DNA of 64,000 nt from Methylocapsa acidiphila B2 (GCF_000427445.1 NZ_KE386496.1:1714406-1778405); one strand, 5' to 3'. Counted from the stretch's first letter, positions 1-9,052 are shown. Numbers and translations are program-made. Notes: generated by a model from the letters alone, not told the origin.

Positions 1-662
1 TAGGATGCATCTCCTGACGCGCCCAATAGAGTCGATGCATTTATGCTTTCTGGTGGAAAGCCGACGCCATATTGTGAATTCGTCAGGAAGTCCTGCACAA
101 TAAGTGCTGGATCCGCATCCAAGCCGTTTACGACTGCAGAAGTAGATGGGAAGGATAGCACGCCACGTATTTCGAAATTTTCGGACGGCAGATTTGCACT
201 CGAACCCAAATAAAATGCTGCTGAACATACATATGCTAGACCACCATAAGCGATTGTTTGGTCGGGAAACTGCGTTGAAAGAACCGACCAATACGGTTGT
301 GGCGTGGAGCCGCTGAAGAATGTCCAACCTGCGGACGCCAATGTCGTGGAACTCGACCCGGACCAAATTGTTCCAATTCCTGCAATCGGACCTTCGCACA
401 GACCTAGAATAGCTGAAACATAGTAGCTGTAACCCGATACCGTCTGCTTATTTGACGACCCGCCCTTCCCGCCTGAACCGGTGTTCGCCGAATATTGCGG
501 CACGCCAAAAAAGCCGCCTTGCCATATTAAATTATAGCCACTCTTATTCGTTCCATAGACAATTGGAATTGGAACTCCGGCCGTTGCCGACTGTATCTGC
601 AGTCCAGAATATTCATAGACCCATGCTTGTTTAGCAGCATTCGCCGAGCGCAAGAAACTCAT
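1..662 (-). CDS. Phage tail-tip / host-specificity protein, N-terminal part
   Basis: This frame is open from an ATG at 662 to the window edge (220 codons and a partial one), so the C-terminus is missing. The N-terminus reads MSFLRSANAAKQAW, followed by a GVPIPIVYGTNKSGYNLIW segment, a Gly-rich GGKGG stretch, and YSYYVSAILGLCEGPIAGIG. That pattern (VYG..R/K..GNLIW, GGKGG, LCEGPI.GIG) is typical of large tail proteins placed after NlpC/P60 genes in GTA-like siphophages. It likely forms part of the tail tip or baseplate hub that contacts the host. It starts two bases after the TAA of the NlpC gene, so the two are translated together. The family name rests on recognised motifs only. Confidence 0.75.
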   Translation of the reverse strand, partial: MSFLRSANAAKQAWVYEYSGLQIQSATAGVPIPIVYGTNKSGYNLIWQGGFFGVPQYSANTGSGGKGGSSNKQTVSGYSYYVSAILGLCEGPIAGIGTIWSGSSSTTLASAGWTFFSGSTPQPYWSVLSTQFPDQTIAYGGLAYVCSAAFYLGSSANLPSENFEIRGVLSFPSTSAVVNGLDADPALIVQDFLTNSQYGVGFPPESINASTLLGASGDAS

Positions 663-663
663 T

Positions 664-1110
664 TTAATTATCTTCTTTTCGCACAACGCTAAAGAAGCGC
701 ACGCGGCGTTTGGAGTTACTCAGATCGGGATGAGTCCAGACAGGATCCTCGACAACAACGCGAGACGGCTGAAAAGCATGAATAATTGTCAATGGTTCCA
801 CATTCGAAACGATTCCGCCGTGTGAGTAGCACCTTCCCCAACGAAATACGCATATGTCACCTGACTCGGGTCGGGGGACTTCAGTGGCCCGCTCGTCGAC
901 GAAGCCTAGATATCTTTCGTCAGATCGATGCAAGTGCCAGTCGGCACTGTACGGCCTGGGATCAAATTGCGCCGTCAGTCCAAGGTCGACGTAGACGCGG
1001 ACGAGGAGCATCCCACAATCAACCCCGACGCCCCGCACATCGGCGCAATTATGATATGGGGTTCCAATCCACTTCCGAGCCTCTCGTACGATAACTGATC
1101 TAGTATCCAT
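664..1110 (-). CDS. NlpC/P60-family tail peptidoglycan peptidase
   Basis: 148 residues, the usual size of the short phage NlpC/P60 hydrolases at the GTA gp14 position. It would cut peptidoglycan cross-links while the tail crosses the cell wall. The N-terminus has AREARKWIGTPYHN; the nucleophile is the Cys in VDCGMLLVRV (about residue 32), the His is in SHGGIV (about residue 97), and a third polar residue is probably the His of IIHAF. All three sites look intact. It lies between the DUF2163 gene (15-bp gap) and the tail-tip gene (immediately adjacent), the same order as in gene transfer agents. Confidence 0.85.
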   Translation of the reverse strand: MDTRSVIVREARKWIGTPYHNCADVRGVGVDCGMLLVRVYVDLGLTAQFDPRPYSADWHLHRSDERYLGFVDERATEVPRPESGDICVFRWGRCYSHGGIVSNVEPLTIIHAFQPSRVVVEDPVWTHPDLSNSKRRVRFFSVVRKEDN

Positions 1111-1124
1111 GGCTAACTCGATAA

Positions 1125-1991
1125 TTACAGGTCATATGTCGGTGGCGGTATGAATGGAAAGCCACGAAAATTGATCTGGTTATTGAATTTGGTCCGGCAC
1201 GTAGATAGCGTGTGATCACATCCTTGATAGACTGTAAACGCGTCTCCGACAGTAGGTTGGTGCGGTAGCTTATTGCTTAGCGTCAAAGAGCCAGCTACCG
1301 CTGCCTTGATGTTCGCCGTCGCACCTATATTTGGACCGGAAGTGAACGCAATCGTTCCTTGGGCGTATTCTGCCGCGGCAGCCGACCAATTGATTATCGT
1401 CGGCGTAGAGCCAGCACCGACCTGACCCATAGCGCCAAAGGCACTTTTAATGAGCGTGCAGCCAGAATCATAAAGCTTATGTTGACAACTTGGCGAATAT
1501 ATGTTGCGCGGCATCTCGATGTCGAGGAGCACTAAATCCGAGTTCACGGTCAATTGTGCCGTTGTACGCCCAACGTTATCCACCGCTCCGACCCGTCCTT
1601 TAAATAGGACAACGCTACCTATCGGTGGTTCAGTCCACGTTTTCAGAAACGCTCTCTCCCGCTGGATTAGCGCGCCGTCAAAAATCCCGTTGCGGACAGC
1701 TTGCATAAACGGGATGCCGCCCAGGGTGTCAACGGTCCTTGCAGAAATCGTAATTTGCTGTTGATCCACCTCAAGCCCGACGCTGCTCTTCAATCTCAAG
1801 CCGTCAATGAGGATTGAATTCGCTTGATATATTGCGCCATTTAGCGCAATTGACACATCGGCGTTTGTAACGGTCAGTATTAGTCCGTTTTGAAGCGTCA
1901 AAGTAAAGCAGTCGCCGACAAGTGCAGTTATATCACAATTCGAACGTAGTACGCCGAGAAATTCGACTAGATCTGGCGACGCGCTTCTCAT
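1125..1991 (-). CDS. DUF2163 / phage BR0599-family tail protein
   Basis: 288 residues, matching the DUF2163 family (GTA gp13-like, distal tail). The N-terminal half has the SALNG/IYQANS-type beta segment and the SSVGLEVDQQQITI stretch. The C-terminal part shows the diagnostic CDHTLSTCRTKFNNQINFRGFP motif in pieces: a Cys at CDHT, a second Cys six residues later, and NFRGFPFIP near the end. Another Cys pair (CQHKLYDSGCTL) sits mid-protein; these cysteines bind metal in GTA homologues, which I infer here. Its ATG overlaps the end of the DUF2460 gene by 4 bp, implying translational coupling. Confidence 0.85.
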   Translation of the reverse strand: MRSASPDLVEFLGVLRSNCDITALVGDCFTLTLQNGLILTVTNADVSIALNGAIYQANSILIDGLRLKSSVGLEVDQQQITISARTVDTLGGIPFMQAVRNGIFDGALIQRERAFLKTWTEPPIGSVVLFKGRVGAVDNVGRTTAQLTVNSDLVLLDIEMPRNIYSPSCQHKLYDSGCTLIKSAFGAMGQVGAGSTPTIINWSAAAAEYAQGTIAFTSGPNIGATANIKAAVAGSLTLSNKLPHQPTVGDAFTVYQGCDHTLSTCRTKFNNQINFRGFPFIPPPTYDL

Positions 1992-2620
1992 GGCCTCACG
2001 CTTCGAAATTTCACAGAGGTGGCTTGCCAGAGCCCATCCATTATCTGTTGAAAGTCACTTTGATCATCCGCAAATCTACACAAATACGCAAAAGCGAAGC
2101 TTGCACTAACAATATGACCTTCCTGCGGGGCGATTGAGAACGCTATCATATTATTTGAACCGTGCGGCGCGTAGATTGAGTAATCTGTGTTAGCAACCAC
2201 CGTATCATTGTCGTAAATTGTGGCCGGCGGATTGCTTAATACCCAACCTACCGGCTCCGTGAACCCTCCGTAGGTCCGGACTAAGACAAATGTTGTCGAT
2301 ATTCTATCTCCAGTTGCGATGATTTGCCTATCAGCAAGATGATCGGACGGGTCGACGTAGAGAAACGTACCATATTGGCCTTGACATTGCAGGTAAAGCC
2401 CGAGAAGGGCCTGCAGAGAATTGGCGCCTAAGCCAGGAAATTTGCCCGCAGAATCGAGGGCATCGAAGGTCATTTCAAATTCATAGAGGGGATAGGCGTA
2501 GAACGGTACGCGCGCTTCGCGACCAGAGACGTGCGAAGCGACTCTGGTAGAAAATGTTGGCCGCTTTGTTATCGACCATCCCTGACCCGGCAACATCGGG
2601 AAATTTGGCGGCGCAGTCAA
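1988..2620 (-). CDS. DUF2460 phage tail protein (distal tail)
   Basis: About 210 residues, the normal size for DUF2460 (TIGR02217), the GTA gp12-like distal tail component. The N-terminus has FPMLPGQGWSITKRPTFST, followed by SGREARVPFYAYPLYEFEMT; the end reads SVKFRSVRP. The apparent start is a TTG at 2620 that overlaps the stop of the short upstream frame; an in-frame ATG eight codons later is an alternative. The C-terminal end overlaps the DUF2163 start by 4 bp. A divergent second copy of this domain is fused to the TIM-barrel protein at 3849-6134, so this tail has two related DUF2460 modules. Confidence 0.85.
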   Translation of the reverse strand: MTAPPNFPMLPGQGWSITKRPTFSTRVASHVSGREARVPFYAYPLYEFEMTFDALDSAGKFPGLGANSLQALLGLYLQCQGQYGTFLYVDPSDHLADRQIIATGDRISTTFVLVRTYGGFTEPVGWVLSNPPATIYDNDTVVANTDYSIYAPHGSNNMIAFSIAPQEGHIVSASFAFAYLCRFADDQSDFQQIMDGLWQATSVKFRSVRP

Positions 2621-2799
2621 TCAAGCACCGCCGGCGCGGCATTTGAGCAATCCCCGATCGCGCAGCGACTCGCAACAAACGCATCACCGTAGTCGCTCTT
2701 ATCGACGTAAGAATATTGCCCGAAGGCACTCAAGATTACCGCGATAGATTCCTTAACCACGGAGCCTTCCTTGTGCGTGAGAGACTTATAGATCCACAA
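2617..2799 (-). CDS. Short unidentified reading frame before DUF2460
   Basis: A 60-codon frame from TTG 2799, or a 47-codon one from an internal GTG preceded by AAGGAAGG. It ends in NAAPAVLD and its TGA overlaps the TTG of the DUF2460 gene, which favours real coupled translation. The sequence has a GQYSYVDKSDYGDAF stretch and two cysteines (CAIGDC). I do not recognise it. It directly abuts the region with the dead IS5-type element, so it may be the C-terminal remnant of a longer phage gene that the insertion interrupted. Confidence 0.3.
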   Translation of the reverse strand: MWIYKSLTHKEGSVVKESIAVILSAFGQYSYVDKSDYGDAFVASRCAIGDCSNAAPAVLD

Positions 2800-2999
2800 C
2801 CTGTAATATCAATCCAGTGTGCCGAATGTCTCGTACAAGTGTAGCTGAATACGTTCAAATAGGCGCCGTTAAAAAGGCCTCATTCAGTAGGTTATCCTTC
2901 GCCCGGAGCACGACGGGACGTCGCCCGAACTCAACGCACGATTTGAACCGCCGATTTCAAAGGCGACATAATTTCGGGCGTAACCGATCCATTCCGTCT

Positions 3000-3741
3000 A
3001 GGTCCTGTTGACCAATGGCTCCATAGCCGGATCTCGATAATTTGGAAGAAACCAAGATAATTGGCTGGGGCTTTGGCATATCGGATCGCCCGGCTACGCG
3101 CGTTCTTGTCCTTGTGAAGCAGCGTTCGATGTCGTTGCGCGAGGTATAGTCCTAGCCAGCGACCTAGATTTGGCTTTGCGCTTCCTGCGCGTAACGACGG
3201 TCGCGGCGCCCTTGTCCTCTAGCGTTTCGCGAATACGATCGGAATTATTGCAGCCATCTGCGATTGATATTTGGCTACGGCCCGACCGCGTCCCTCAAAG
3301 GGTCAAAGCGCGAATAATCCAAGCCCTAGCCTGCAATGATCTCTGCGGCTAACAGCAGTCCTCGCCGTTCCTAGGGAGGTGACTCTTAGGCGTGAAGTCG
3401 CCTCTCAAGCGCCCAAGACCTGACGCGAGGTCCCTTTAGCGCCTACGGCGCAGTGATGCACCCGGACGATGGCGCCATGATCGTCTGGACTCTCTCGCCG
3501 ACGCCTTCAGTCTCGTTCAGAGGCTCAAGCAGAAGGTCCCGCAATCCGCGGATCATCCAGCGTCGGAACTGTCGATAGGACGACGACCACTTGCTAAAAT
3601 GTTCATGCCGGCCGAGATGGTGCAGGCGATCCAGACAATCCCATCCGGAAAAGGGCGATGATCTTTAGGGCGTCGCCCGCAGTGTATGCCGCGAACCGTC
3701 ACGAAGGACTCAAAATTGGCCCATTCCTCATCTGACATCAA
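3000..3741 (-). pseudogene. IS5-family transposase, decayed by several frameshifts
   Basis: Minus-strand fragments in different frames line up in order with an IS5-type DDE transposase. From 3741: MSDEEWANFESFVTVRG, GRRPKDHR, DGIVWIA; then, after a frame change near 3600, KWSSSYRQFRRW; then GLGRLRGDFTPKSH (family GRSRGGFTTKIH) near 3395; then SDRIRETLEDKGAATV near 3220; then RNDIERCF near 3125; and finally ANYLGFFQIIEIRLW near 3030. At least four frame changes and in-frame stops make it inactive. It lies between the TIM-barrel gene and the DUF2460 gene. Clear terminal inverted repeats were not identified by eye. Confidence 0.8.
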
Positions 3742-3848
3742 TCCTCGAACCAGGGCCGCTGCCCGCCGAAACGGATATCAAATCAGAAACTTGTCCTAAT
3801 GGGACTCCTTTCTGTCAATAAAGCCTAGGCTCGGCAAGCCATGTAATC

Positions 3849-6134
3849 CTACTCGCCCTTCACGCTGCGAAATTTAATTGCGCCGAGTGCTACGAGGCGT
3901 TCCATGAATTCTTCGTAGCTTTCGCCCTCATCATCCAAGCGACATGTCAGCATCGTTATGCCGTCATGCTCGATTGGCGCCGGAAATAGAAACGGACGAT
4001 GTCGACCAAAATGCATCGCGACGAAACCGATGACTTCTTGCAGCTCAGCGTAAGGCGGGTCCATTCGTAATAGATCAAAGCCGATTTCGATGTTAAATAT
4101 GGGCGTCGACATACGACTAAGAAGACACTGCCTTCCGGACGCATGTCTTGTTATAGCGGATGAAAATTGCGGTTGATAGCGCACGCACCAGCCGCGCCCA
4201 ACGAAAGTAGGAAATTGAAAGTACGATCCAAGCTCCGGAGGCGGATCAGGGATTGGCATCTCTGTTGGTGGCGACTTTCCAGTGAGCCAACTTCCGCCTG
4301 ACCAATTGCTCCCGTCCGCCCACACATCAGATCTGACGGGAAAGATCGGAAAAGGCCGAGCGTCCCAATTCCAAACCGAACAAAATTCGGGCTGGATCAT
4401 ATGGATGCTATCTACGACGGGATTATTGCTCGGCACATCGGTGAACCAATATTCGTGGAAGGCCTGGAGCGCCAAGCTTTGAAGAACTAAATCAGTTCGC
4501 GGCAAATAGCCAGCCCCATCCGCGGAATCCCAGATAGACCAATAAGCGGTGGCGCTCTCCGATGATTTTGCATCGAAAAAGGCATTGGGCTGATTTGTCG
4601 ATCGGTCTGTACTCGCGAAACCGTATTCTGTGAACGCTACGGATTTCATATGGGCAAACCAAGCAGTTGTCTGGCCTTTCGGGCTTTCTCCGGCGCCGTC
4701 ACCGCTATCATAGAGCGCTCTATGAGAATTGCTCCACCACCACCGAACTTGCTTTTGGGCCAGTATCTCCTGATTTGGATAATAGCGATTTCGCGCCTGC
4801 GTCAGACGATCTCCGTCGACGCACGAAACACGAAGATCAGTTCCAAATGGATCAAGACCAACTCCCTTGTTGCGCGAGTTGACATAGAACCAATTAAACC
4901 GCTCGCCACCCTCAATATTTGCTTTCAGATATTCCTTCGAGTAGAGCGTGGGAGCGCCAGTAAGGCCGAGTCCGATCGAAAGGGGATCGGCCGGAGGCCA
5001 AATTATCGGCGCGGAATCACACCAAAGTCTCGCATCGAGACCGCCAGAACCCGTCGTCCAATCCGACATCGGTAGATAATTGTCAAAACAAACGAGATCG
5101 ATATTCGGACTAGACCAAAGCGAATCTAGATGTGGCCACAATCCAACCGACGAAGCTGGGTTCGACAACGAATGGTCACATCCCATCCAAGTCGACCAAT
5201 CAGCTGCGTAGCTGATGAGGTTGTGTAGTCCAGCTACGTTCTTCGTCAGACCCGCCTCGTCAAAAATTCCTCTGACGTCGTCGGACAATTGCGATAGGCC
5301 GCCAACGAACGGATAATCCCATGCCGCATGACTGTTCTCATCGACCGTCCCGGCAGCGCTCCATCCTGGGCCTCGAATCGTCTCGAGCCCGCGGAGTTCG
5401 GAACCGAGAAGAAATAGGTCAACGCCACCTGCAATGACGCACAGATTTGCGTAATGCAAAATCATACGCCTATATGTATAATTAGAAGGCGGTCCAGAAT
5501 ATCCGACCGTTAAATTCATTGTGTCGCGACTAAACTCTGATGGCGACGCCATCCCCAGAAATTTGGCGACGGCTGAGGCAGCAGACTCCGAGATATCAGG
5601 GCCGCTATAGGCAATCCTTCCACGCCAAGGCAACCCCTGGCAGGTCATCAATATGAACGGATAGAAGACGATCCGAAGGCCCCGCGATCTCAGTGCCCGA
5701 ATACAGCGTACGATCGATTGGTCCGAAGGCGTTCCACCGTAGATAAACGATTCTCCATTCATTGGAAGCGGAATTATTTCCTGCGATAGTTGCGTCAGTT
5801 CAGAACATCGCCATACGTCACCGACCCAGTCGTTCCCGCTCCACTTCTCAAATCCACCGCCTATATATGTCGTTGACGGAAAAATCTTGCAATTCTCTAC
5901 ATCGGTCGAATTTCCAAACCACGACACTACAATGGCAACGGTGATACAGCTAGGGAACGCGGCTTGAAGCTGATCAAGCGCAAGTTCGATATCGCCTCTA
6001 TCCGGCCCTTCGCCGCCATAAGCATTGATCAACTCGAAGGCCGATGCATTCGCTCGATGGCCTCGGTAACAGATAGTGTCATAGGTGAACTCTCCAGTCG
6101 ACGGGAGCAGATTCACGCCATTGACAAACTCCAT
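3849..6134 (-). CDS. GTA-type TIM-barrel tail protein fused to a C-terminal DUF2460-like domain
   Basis: 761 residues. Residues ~80-580 match the glycoside-hydrolase-like TIM barrel seen in GTA gp15 and related tail proteins: TVAIVVSWFGNSTDVENC, GTPSDQSIVRCIRALRSRG, GLPWRGRI, DLFLLGSELRGLETI, CFDNYLPMSDW, and MKSVAFTEYGFAS with NQPNAFFD. After a Pro-rich linker (PIPDPPPELG), residues ~640-761 repeat the DUF2460 fold: FPTFVGRGW, FSSAITRHASGRQ, and a KFRSVKGE end like the KFRSVRP end of the separate DUF2460 gene. The barrel may bind or trim cell-surface glycan, but catalysis is unproven. It starts 3 bp after the tape measure stop. In GTAs the barrel is part of one very large protein; here it is a separate gene. 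Confidence 0.8.
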   Translation of the reverse strand: MEFVNGVNLLPSTGEFTYDTICYRGHRANASAFELINAYGGEGPDRGDIELALDQLQAAFPSCITVAIVVSWFGNSTDVENCKIFPSTTYIGGGFEKWSGNDWVGDVWRCSELTQLSQEIIPLPMNGESFIYGGTPSDQSIVRCIRALRSRGLRIVFYPFILMTCQGLPWRGRIAYSGPDISESAASAVAKFLGMASPSEFSRDTMNLTVGYSGPPSNYTYRRMILHYANLCVIAGGVDLFLLGSELRGLETIRGPGWSAAGTVDENSHAAWDYPFVGGLSQLSDDVRGIFDEAGLTKNVAGLHNLISYAADWSTWMGCDHSLSNPASSVGLWPHLDSLWSSPNIDLVCFDNYLPMSDWTTGSGGLDARLWCDSAPIIWPPADPLSIGLGLTGAPTLYSKEYLKANIEGGERFNWFYVNSRNKGVGLDPFGTDLRVSCVDGDRLTQARNRYYPNQEILAQKQVRWWWSNSHRALYDSGDGAGESPKGQTTAWFAHMKSVAFTEYGFASTDRSTNQPNAFFDAKSSESATAYWSIWDSADGAGYLPRTDLVLQSLALQAFHEYWFTDVPSNNPVVDSIHMIQPEFCSVWNWDARPFPIFPVRSDVWADGSNWSGGSWLTGKSPPTEMPIPDPPPELGSYFQFPTFVGRGWCVRYQPQFSSAITRHASGRQCLLSRMSTPIFNIEIGFDLLRMDPPYAELQEVIGFVAMHFGRHRPFLFPAPIEHDGITMLTCRLDDEGESYEEFMERLVALGAIKFRSVKGE

Positions 6135-6137
6135 ATT

Positions 6138-7394
6138 TCACACCGTCCCGAGCTTGGTTAGGCCAAGATGTGAACCAGTTCGCACGCTCTCATTGATTGA
6201 ACGCAATATTGTTTTGCCGTGATCTTTAAAGAACTGCTTTAGGCCCATTGCGTCTACGGCTTGAATATTGAAATTTGTGGAATTATGCACATGCACAGCG
6301 CCAGCCGCGCCGCCACCGCCTTCCAATGCACTACGAAGCGCTGCGGCAGGGCCCGCCGGGACAATCATCTCGCCTTGATGCACTGCAGCAATCATATCGC
6401 TCGGAAGACTCCAAGCGCCTACGGCAAAGGATGCTAGCCCCCCGGCTGCACTGGCTACCGTCGCTGCGCCCGCCGCAGCTGGCCCGGCCGCTCCTGGTCC
6501 CATGACCGGAGCCAAAAATCCAAAAATCCCAGCGAACGTTTCCGCCGCCGACGCACTAATGCTACGCAATACCGCCGAGATCGTCTCCGCGGCAGACGCT
6601 GTCGACGCGGTCGCCTCAAGACTTGTTCGTGCAGATGTTCCGGCAGCGACCGCCGCAGTCTTACTCGCCTCACTAGACGCCGTGACGCTCAATTGCGCGA
6701 CAGCTCCCGCCGTCCAATCACCCACCATTTTTATCTTCGCTTGAAGAAACGACTGAATGATAGCCAAGCACACCTTTTGCGCCGCCTGGGCCAGCGTCTG
6801 CTGCCCTTGGATCATTCCCATGATCGATGTGGACGCGCTCGCACCAATTTGCTCAAAACTCCGACGATAGTCTCCTGCAATCTCCCCGTTGACTCGGCGC
6901 ATGATATCCAGTTGGCTCAGCGCCGATCGGCTGGATAGATCCACAATGGCGCGCTGATTTTCGGCAAACTCGTTTGCTTTTTCTTGCCCCGAAAACCTCG
7001 CTGCCTCCAATCGGCGTCGATCGAGATCTTCCTTTTCTTGATCAAGAGCTAGCAAACCCGCCAGTTCCGCTTGCCGCGACATCTGCCCTAGTCTGCCCGA
7101 TTCGATCGTGATCGCGGACTGCTGCTGCAATCCCTCCAGTGCGCTCTCATAGCGTGCTTGCTGAACTCTACGTGCGTTAGCTAATAGCGCCTCACTATTC
7201 GATTCATCATCCGAGGCCATCTGGACACCGCCCCCGGCAACCGCCTGAGATAGCGATGCAAACGACGCTTGGGCCTGTGAGGCGCCACTGCGCAATGTCC
7301 CGACCGTAGCATCTACCGCACCCGCCGCCTGTTGCATTCCCTTCTGCAAATTTGAAATATCGGCGATAAAGCGGATTGTTACATCATCGGCCAT
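6138..7394 (-). CDS. Short tail tape measure protein
   Basis: 418 residues. The N-terminus MADDVTIRFIADISNLQKGMQQA is the classic start of tape measure proteins; residues ~40-200 are helical and Ala/Gln/Arg-rich (coiled coil likely), and the middle is a long Ala/Gly-rich hydrophobic stretch (about 260-340), which could insert into the membrane. The end includes HVHNSTNFNIQAVDAMGLKQFF, a common tape measure C-terminal pattern. Length sets tail length, so a short tail is implied. It follows the frameshifted tail chaperone, the expected position. Confidence 0.8.
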   Translation of the reverse strand: MADDVTIRFIADISNLQKGMQQAAGAVDATVGTLRSGASQAQASFASLSQAVAGGGVQMASDDESNSEALLANARRVQQARYESALEGLQQQSAITIESGRLGQMSRQAELAGLLALDQEKEDLDRRRLEAARFSGQEKANEFAENQRAIVDLSSRSALSQLDIMRRVNGEIAGDYRRSFEQIGASASTSIMGMIQGQQTLAQAAQKVCLAIIQSFLQAKIKMVGDWTAGAVAQLSVTASSEASKTAAVAAGTSARTSLEATASTASAAETISAVLRSISASAAETFAGIFGFLAPVMGPGAAGPAAAGAATVASAAGGLASFAVGAWSLPSDMIAAVHQGEMIVPAGPAAALRSALEGGGGAAGAVHVHNSTNFNIQAVDAMGLKQFFKDHGKTILRSINESVRTGSHLGLTKLGTV

Positions 7395-7569
7395 TCAGCA
7401 TCGTCCTTCTATAAGACCAAACAAACTAACGGACGCCGATGCACCGCCTTAAGCGTTGATTGATACGTAGCAAATCGCTTATGTGAGCATCGCGACCGTC
7501 GACGTCGCGCCAGCGGCATCGCAATGACCAATGCACTGCACAAAAAATCGGGACCCGATCACCTTTTTG

Positions 7570-8183
7570 TCAACGCGCCCGCACAAATCCCTCAGGGAAA
7601 GCCGCCACGAGCGCCCCAACGCCGCTAGGATCACCTTTGCTTCGGATTGATGACGTCGGCTCTTTCGCCTCGATCCGATAGACACATTTCAATATCTCAT
7701 GGACAGGCGGCGAAGTTCTCCAGTAATCGAATAGAACCCGCACATCATGAAGCGTCATATCGTCGATTTGCGACGGCGCATAGCCACATGCCGTCATTAG
7801 TCGGGCATAGATATAGTTAAAATCGATGCGGGCGGACGGACCAGATCCACCACACCCGCCTACACTCCCCCCGGCGCAATTCCCCCAGATCTTTCTTTGT
7901 CTCCCTGCTCCGATTCAATAAAGCCGCCAAGTCGAAGAACAGCGCCCATCGCCAGCGCAATATCCGACGCCGTCGCCTCGATCTCACCCAGCGCGCGCGC
8001 CGCTTCCGGATGGTCGCGCCTCAAGCCGATAGCCACAATGGCGACAGCCGACTGAACGCTGCATCTCGCGCCTCCATCCGCACTCATCAAAAATGGCTCA
8101 ATCTCCTGAACTTGACACAAATTTAGCGGACGAACCAACCATTCATGTTCGCCAAGACGAATTACCTCGGGCTGCGGACGCAT
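7570..8183 (-). CDS. Tail assembly chaperone, long form made by -1 frameshift
   Basis: The 107-residue frame from 8183 ends at a TAG (7862-7860) just after the heptamer G GGG GGA. Slipping one base back at this site gives an open -1 frame: after the join it continues SVGGCGGSGPSARIDFNYIY, then ARLMTACGYAPSQID, HDVRVLFDYW and SPPVHEIL to the stop at 7570. The fused product would be ~204 residues. The extra part, with an FDYW..SPP signature, looks like the T domain of G/GT-type chaperones that hold the tape measure before tube assembly. Reading begins at the same ATG as the short form, and position between tail tube and tape measure fits. The join is deduced by hand translation. Confidence 0.8.
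7860..8183 (-). CDS. Tail assembly chaperone, short form
   Basis: 107 residues in the zero frame: MRPQPEVIRLGEHEWLVRPLN at the start, then a mostly helical body and a Gly-rich end (GGIAPGGV). This corresponds to gpG of lambda-type tails, which coats the tape measure and recruits tube subunits. It starts one base after the stop of the tail tube gene at 8185. Most ribosomes would stop here; a minority would shift at 7872-7866 to make the long form. Confidence 0.75.
   Translation of the reverse strand: MRPQPEVIRLGEHEWLVRPLNLCQVQEIEPFLMSADGGARCSVQSAVAIVAIGLRRDHPEAARALGEIEATASDIALAMGAVLRLGGFIESEQGDKERSGGIAPGGV
7866..7872 (-). promoter_or_regulatory. Programmed -1 ribosomal slippery site (G GGG GGA)
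   Basis: On the minus strand, codons CCG GGG GGA GTG TAG end the short chaperone. The run of six G followed by A fits the X XXY YYZ rule with X and Y both G, so both tRNAs keep pairing after slipping back one base. The stop lies only two codons downstream, and the -1 frame is open for 98 more codons that resemble a known partner domain. Confidence 0.75.
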
Positions 8184-8184
8184 T

Positions 8185-8922
8185 TTAGGACGCCTCGCCG
8201 AAGGACCAAGTCATGACGTTACCAGCCGCATCGGCAAAGCAGGAAAAATCGAATTCCGGCATGACAAAGTCCTCGAGCTTCGTCTGGAAACTCAGCTTAG
8301 TCGACGTGCAATTATTAAGTTGCAACGAAATTGCCTGCCCCTGATAAGACGTATAAAAAACCGCCTGAAAGGTCGGAGTCGTACCCAATAGCTGGTTTGC
8401 CACGCTGACCTTCGTCCCCGAATTGCCGACCGTGTAAAGATAGCTCGTAAAGACCGTCTTTCCCGCATCGCCGGAACTAAATGTATAGACACCTGAAACG
8501 ACCGAATATTGACCTACTGACGGCGTCGACGCAACCTTCACCAGTGGCAAGCCTGTCGCCGCATAAACGACACCTTCATCGCCGACAAACGACCCGGAAT
8601 TAGCTACAGTATTTGTGTATGGACTTGTTGACCCGACAGCCCCAACTTCAGCAAATGACGTCGCCACTTGGCCAGCGACCGGATTAACGCCATAAAATAA
8701 ATTTGCGAAGGCTAAGCCGGAGATGCGCGCCAGTTTAGCCTTTCCTGTTGTCTTAATCGTCCCGCGAGCAGCAGCTATCGGTCTCTGATACTGGCCATAT
8801 AGCTCTTTGATCGTCGCAGTTTCCTCAATTGTTACCTCTTGAACCGATCCAAAATTAATTGGCGTCCCATTCAATATGTCATTACGAGTCCCAAGCAATA
8901 CGCCGGAACCAAAACTATACAT
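8185..8922 (-). CDS. Major tail tube protein
   Basis: 245 residues. MYSFGSGVLLGTRND and SVQEVTIEETATIKELYGQY match the tube proteins of Rhizobiales and Burkholderia siphophages; RGTIKTTGKAKLARISG follows. The end (EFDFSCFADAAGNVMTWSFGE) is also typical. Residues ~100-165 form an inserted beta-rich module (GVVYAATGLPLVKVAST, GQYSVVSGVYTFS, DAGK) that recurs in the head-tail connector at 10186-11022. The gene sits upstream of the chaperone by two bases. It should polymerise into the non-contractile tail tube. Confidence 0.8.
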   Translation of the reverse strand: MYSFGSGVLLGTRNDILNGTPINFGSVQEVTIEETATIKELYGQYQRPIAAARGTIKTTGKAKLARISGLAFANLFYGVNPVAGQVATSFAEVGAVGSTSPYTNTVANSGSFVGDEGVVYAATGLPLVKVASTPSVGQYSVVSGVYTFSSGDAGKTVFTSYLYTVGNSGTKVSVANQLLGTTPTFQAVFYTSYQGQAISLQLNNCTSTKLSFQTKLEDFVMPEFDFSCFADAAGNVMTWSFGEAS

Positions 8923-9052
8923 TTATAACCTCACTTCTAAGTTTCGTAATTTGCCACACTGATTTTCTTAATGTAGCTTAGGATGCGATCAATCTTGCGA
9001 ACAGCCGTCAATTCCAGTGTCGCACTCACGCACAACTTACAATATCCGGTCC

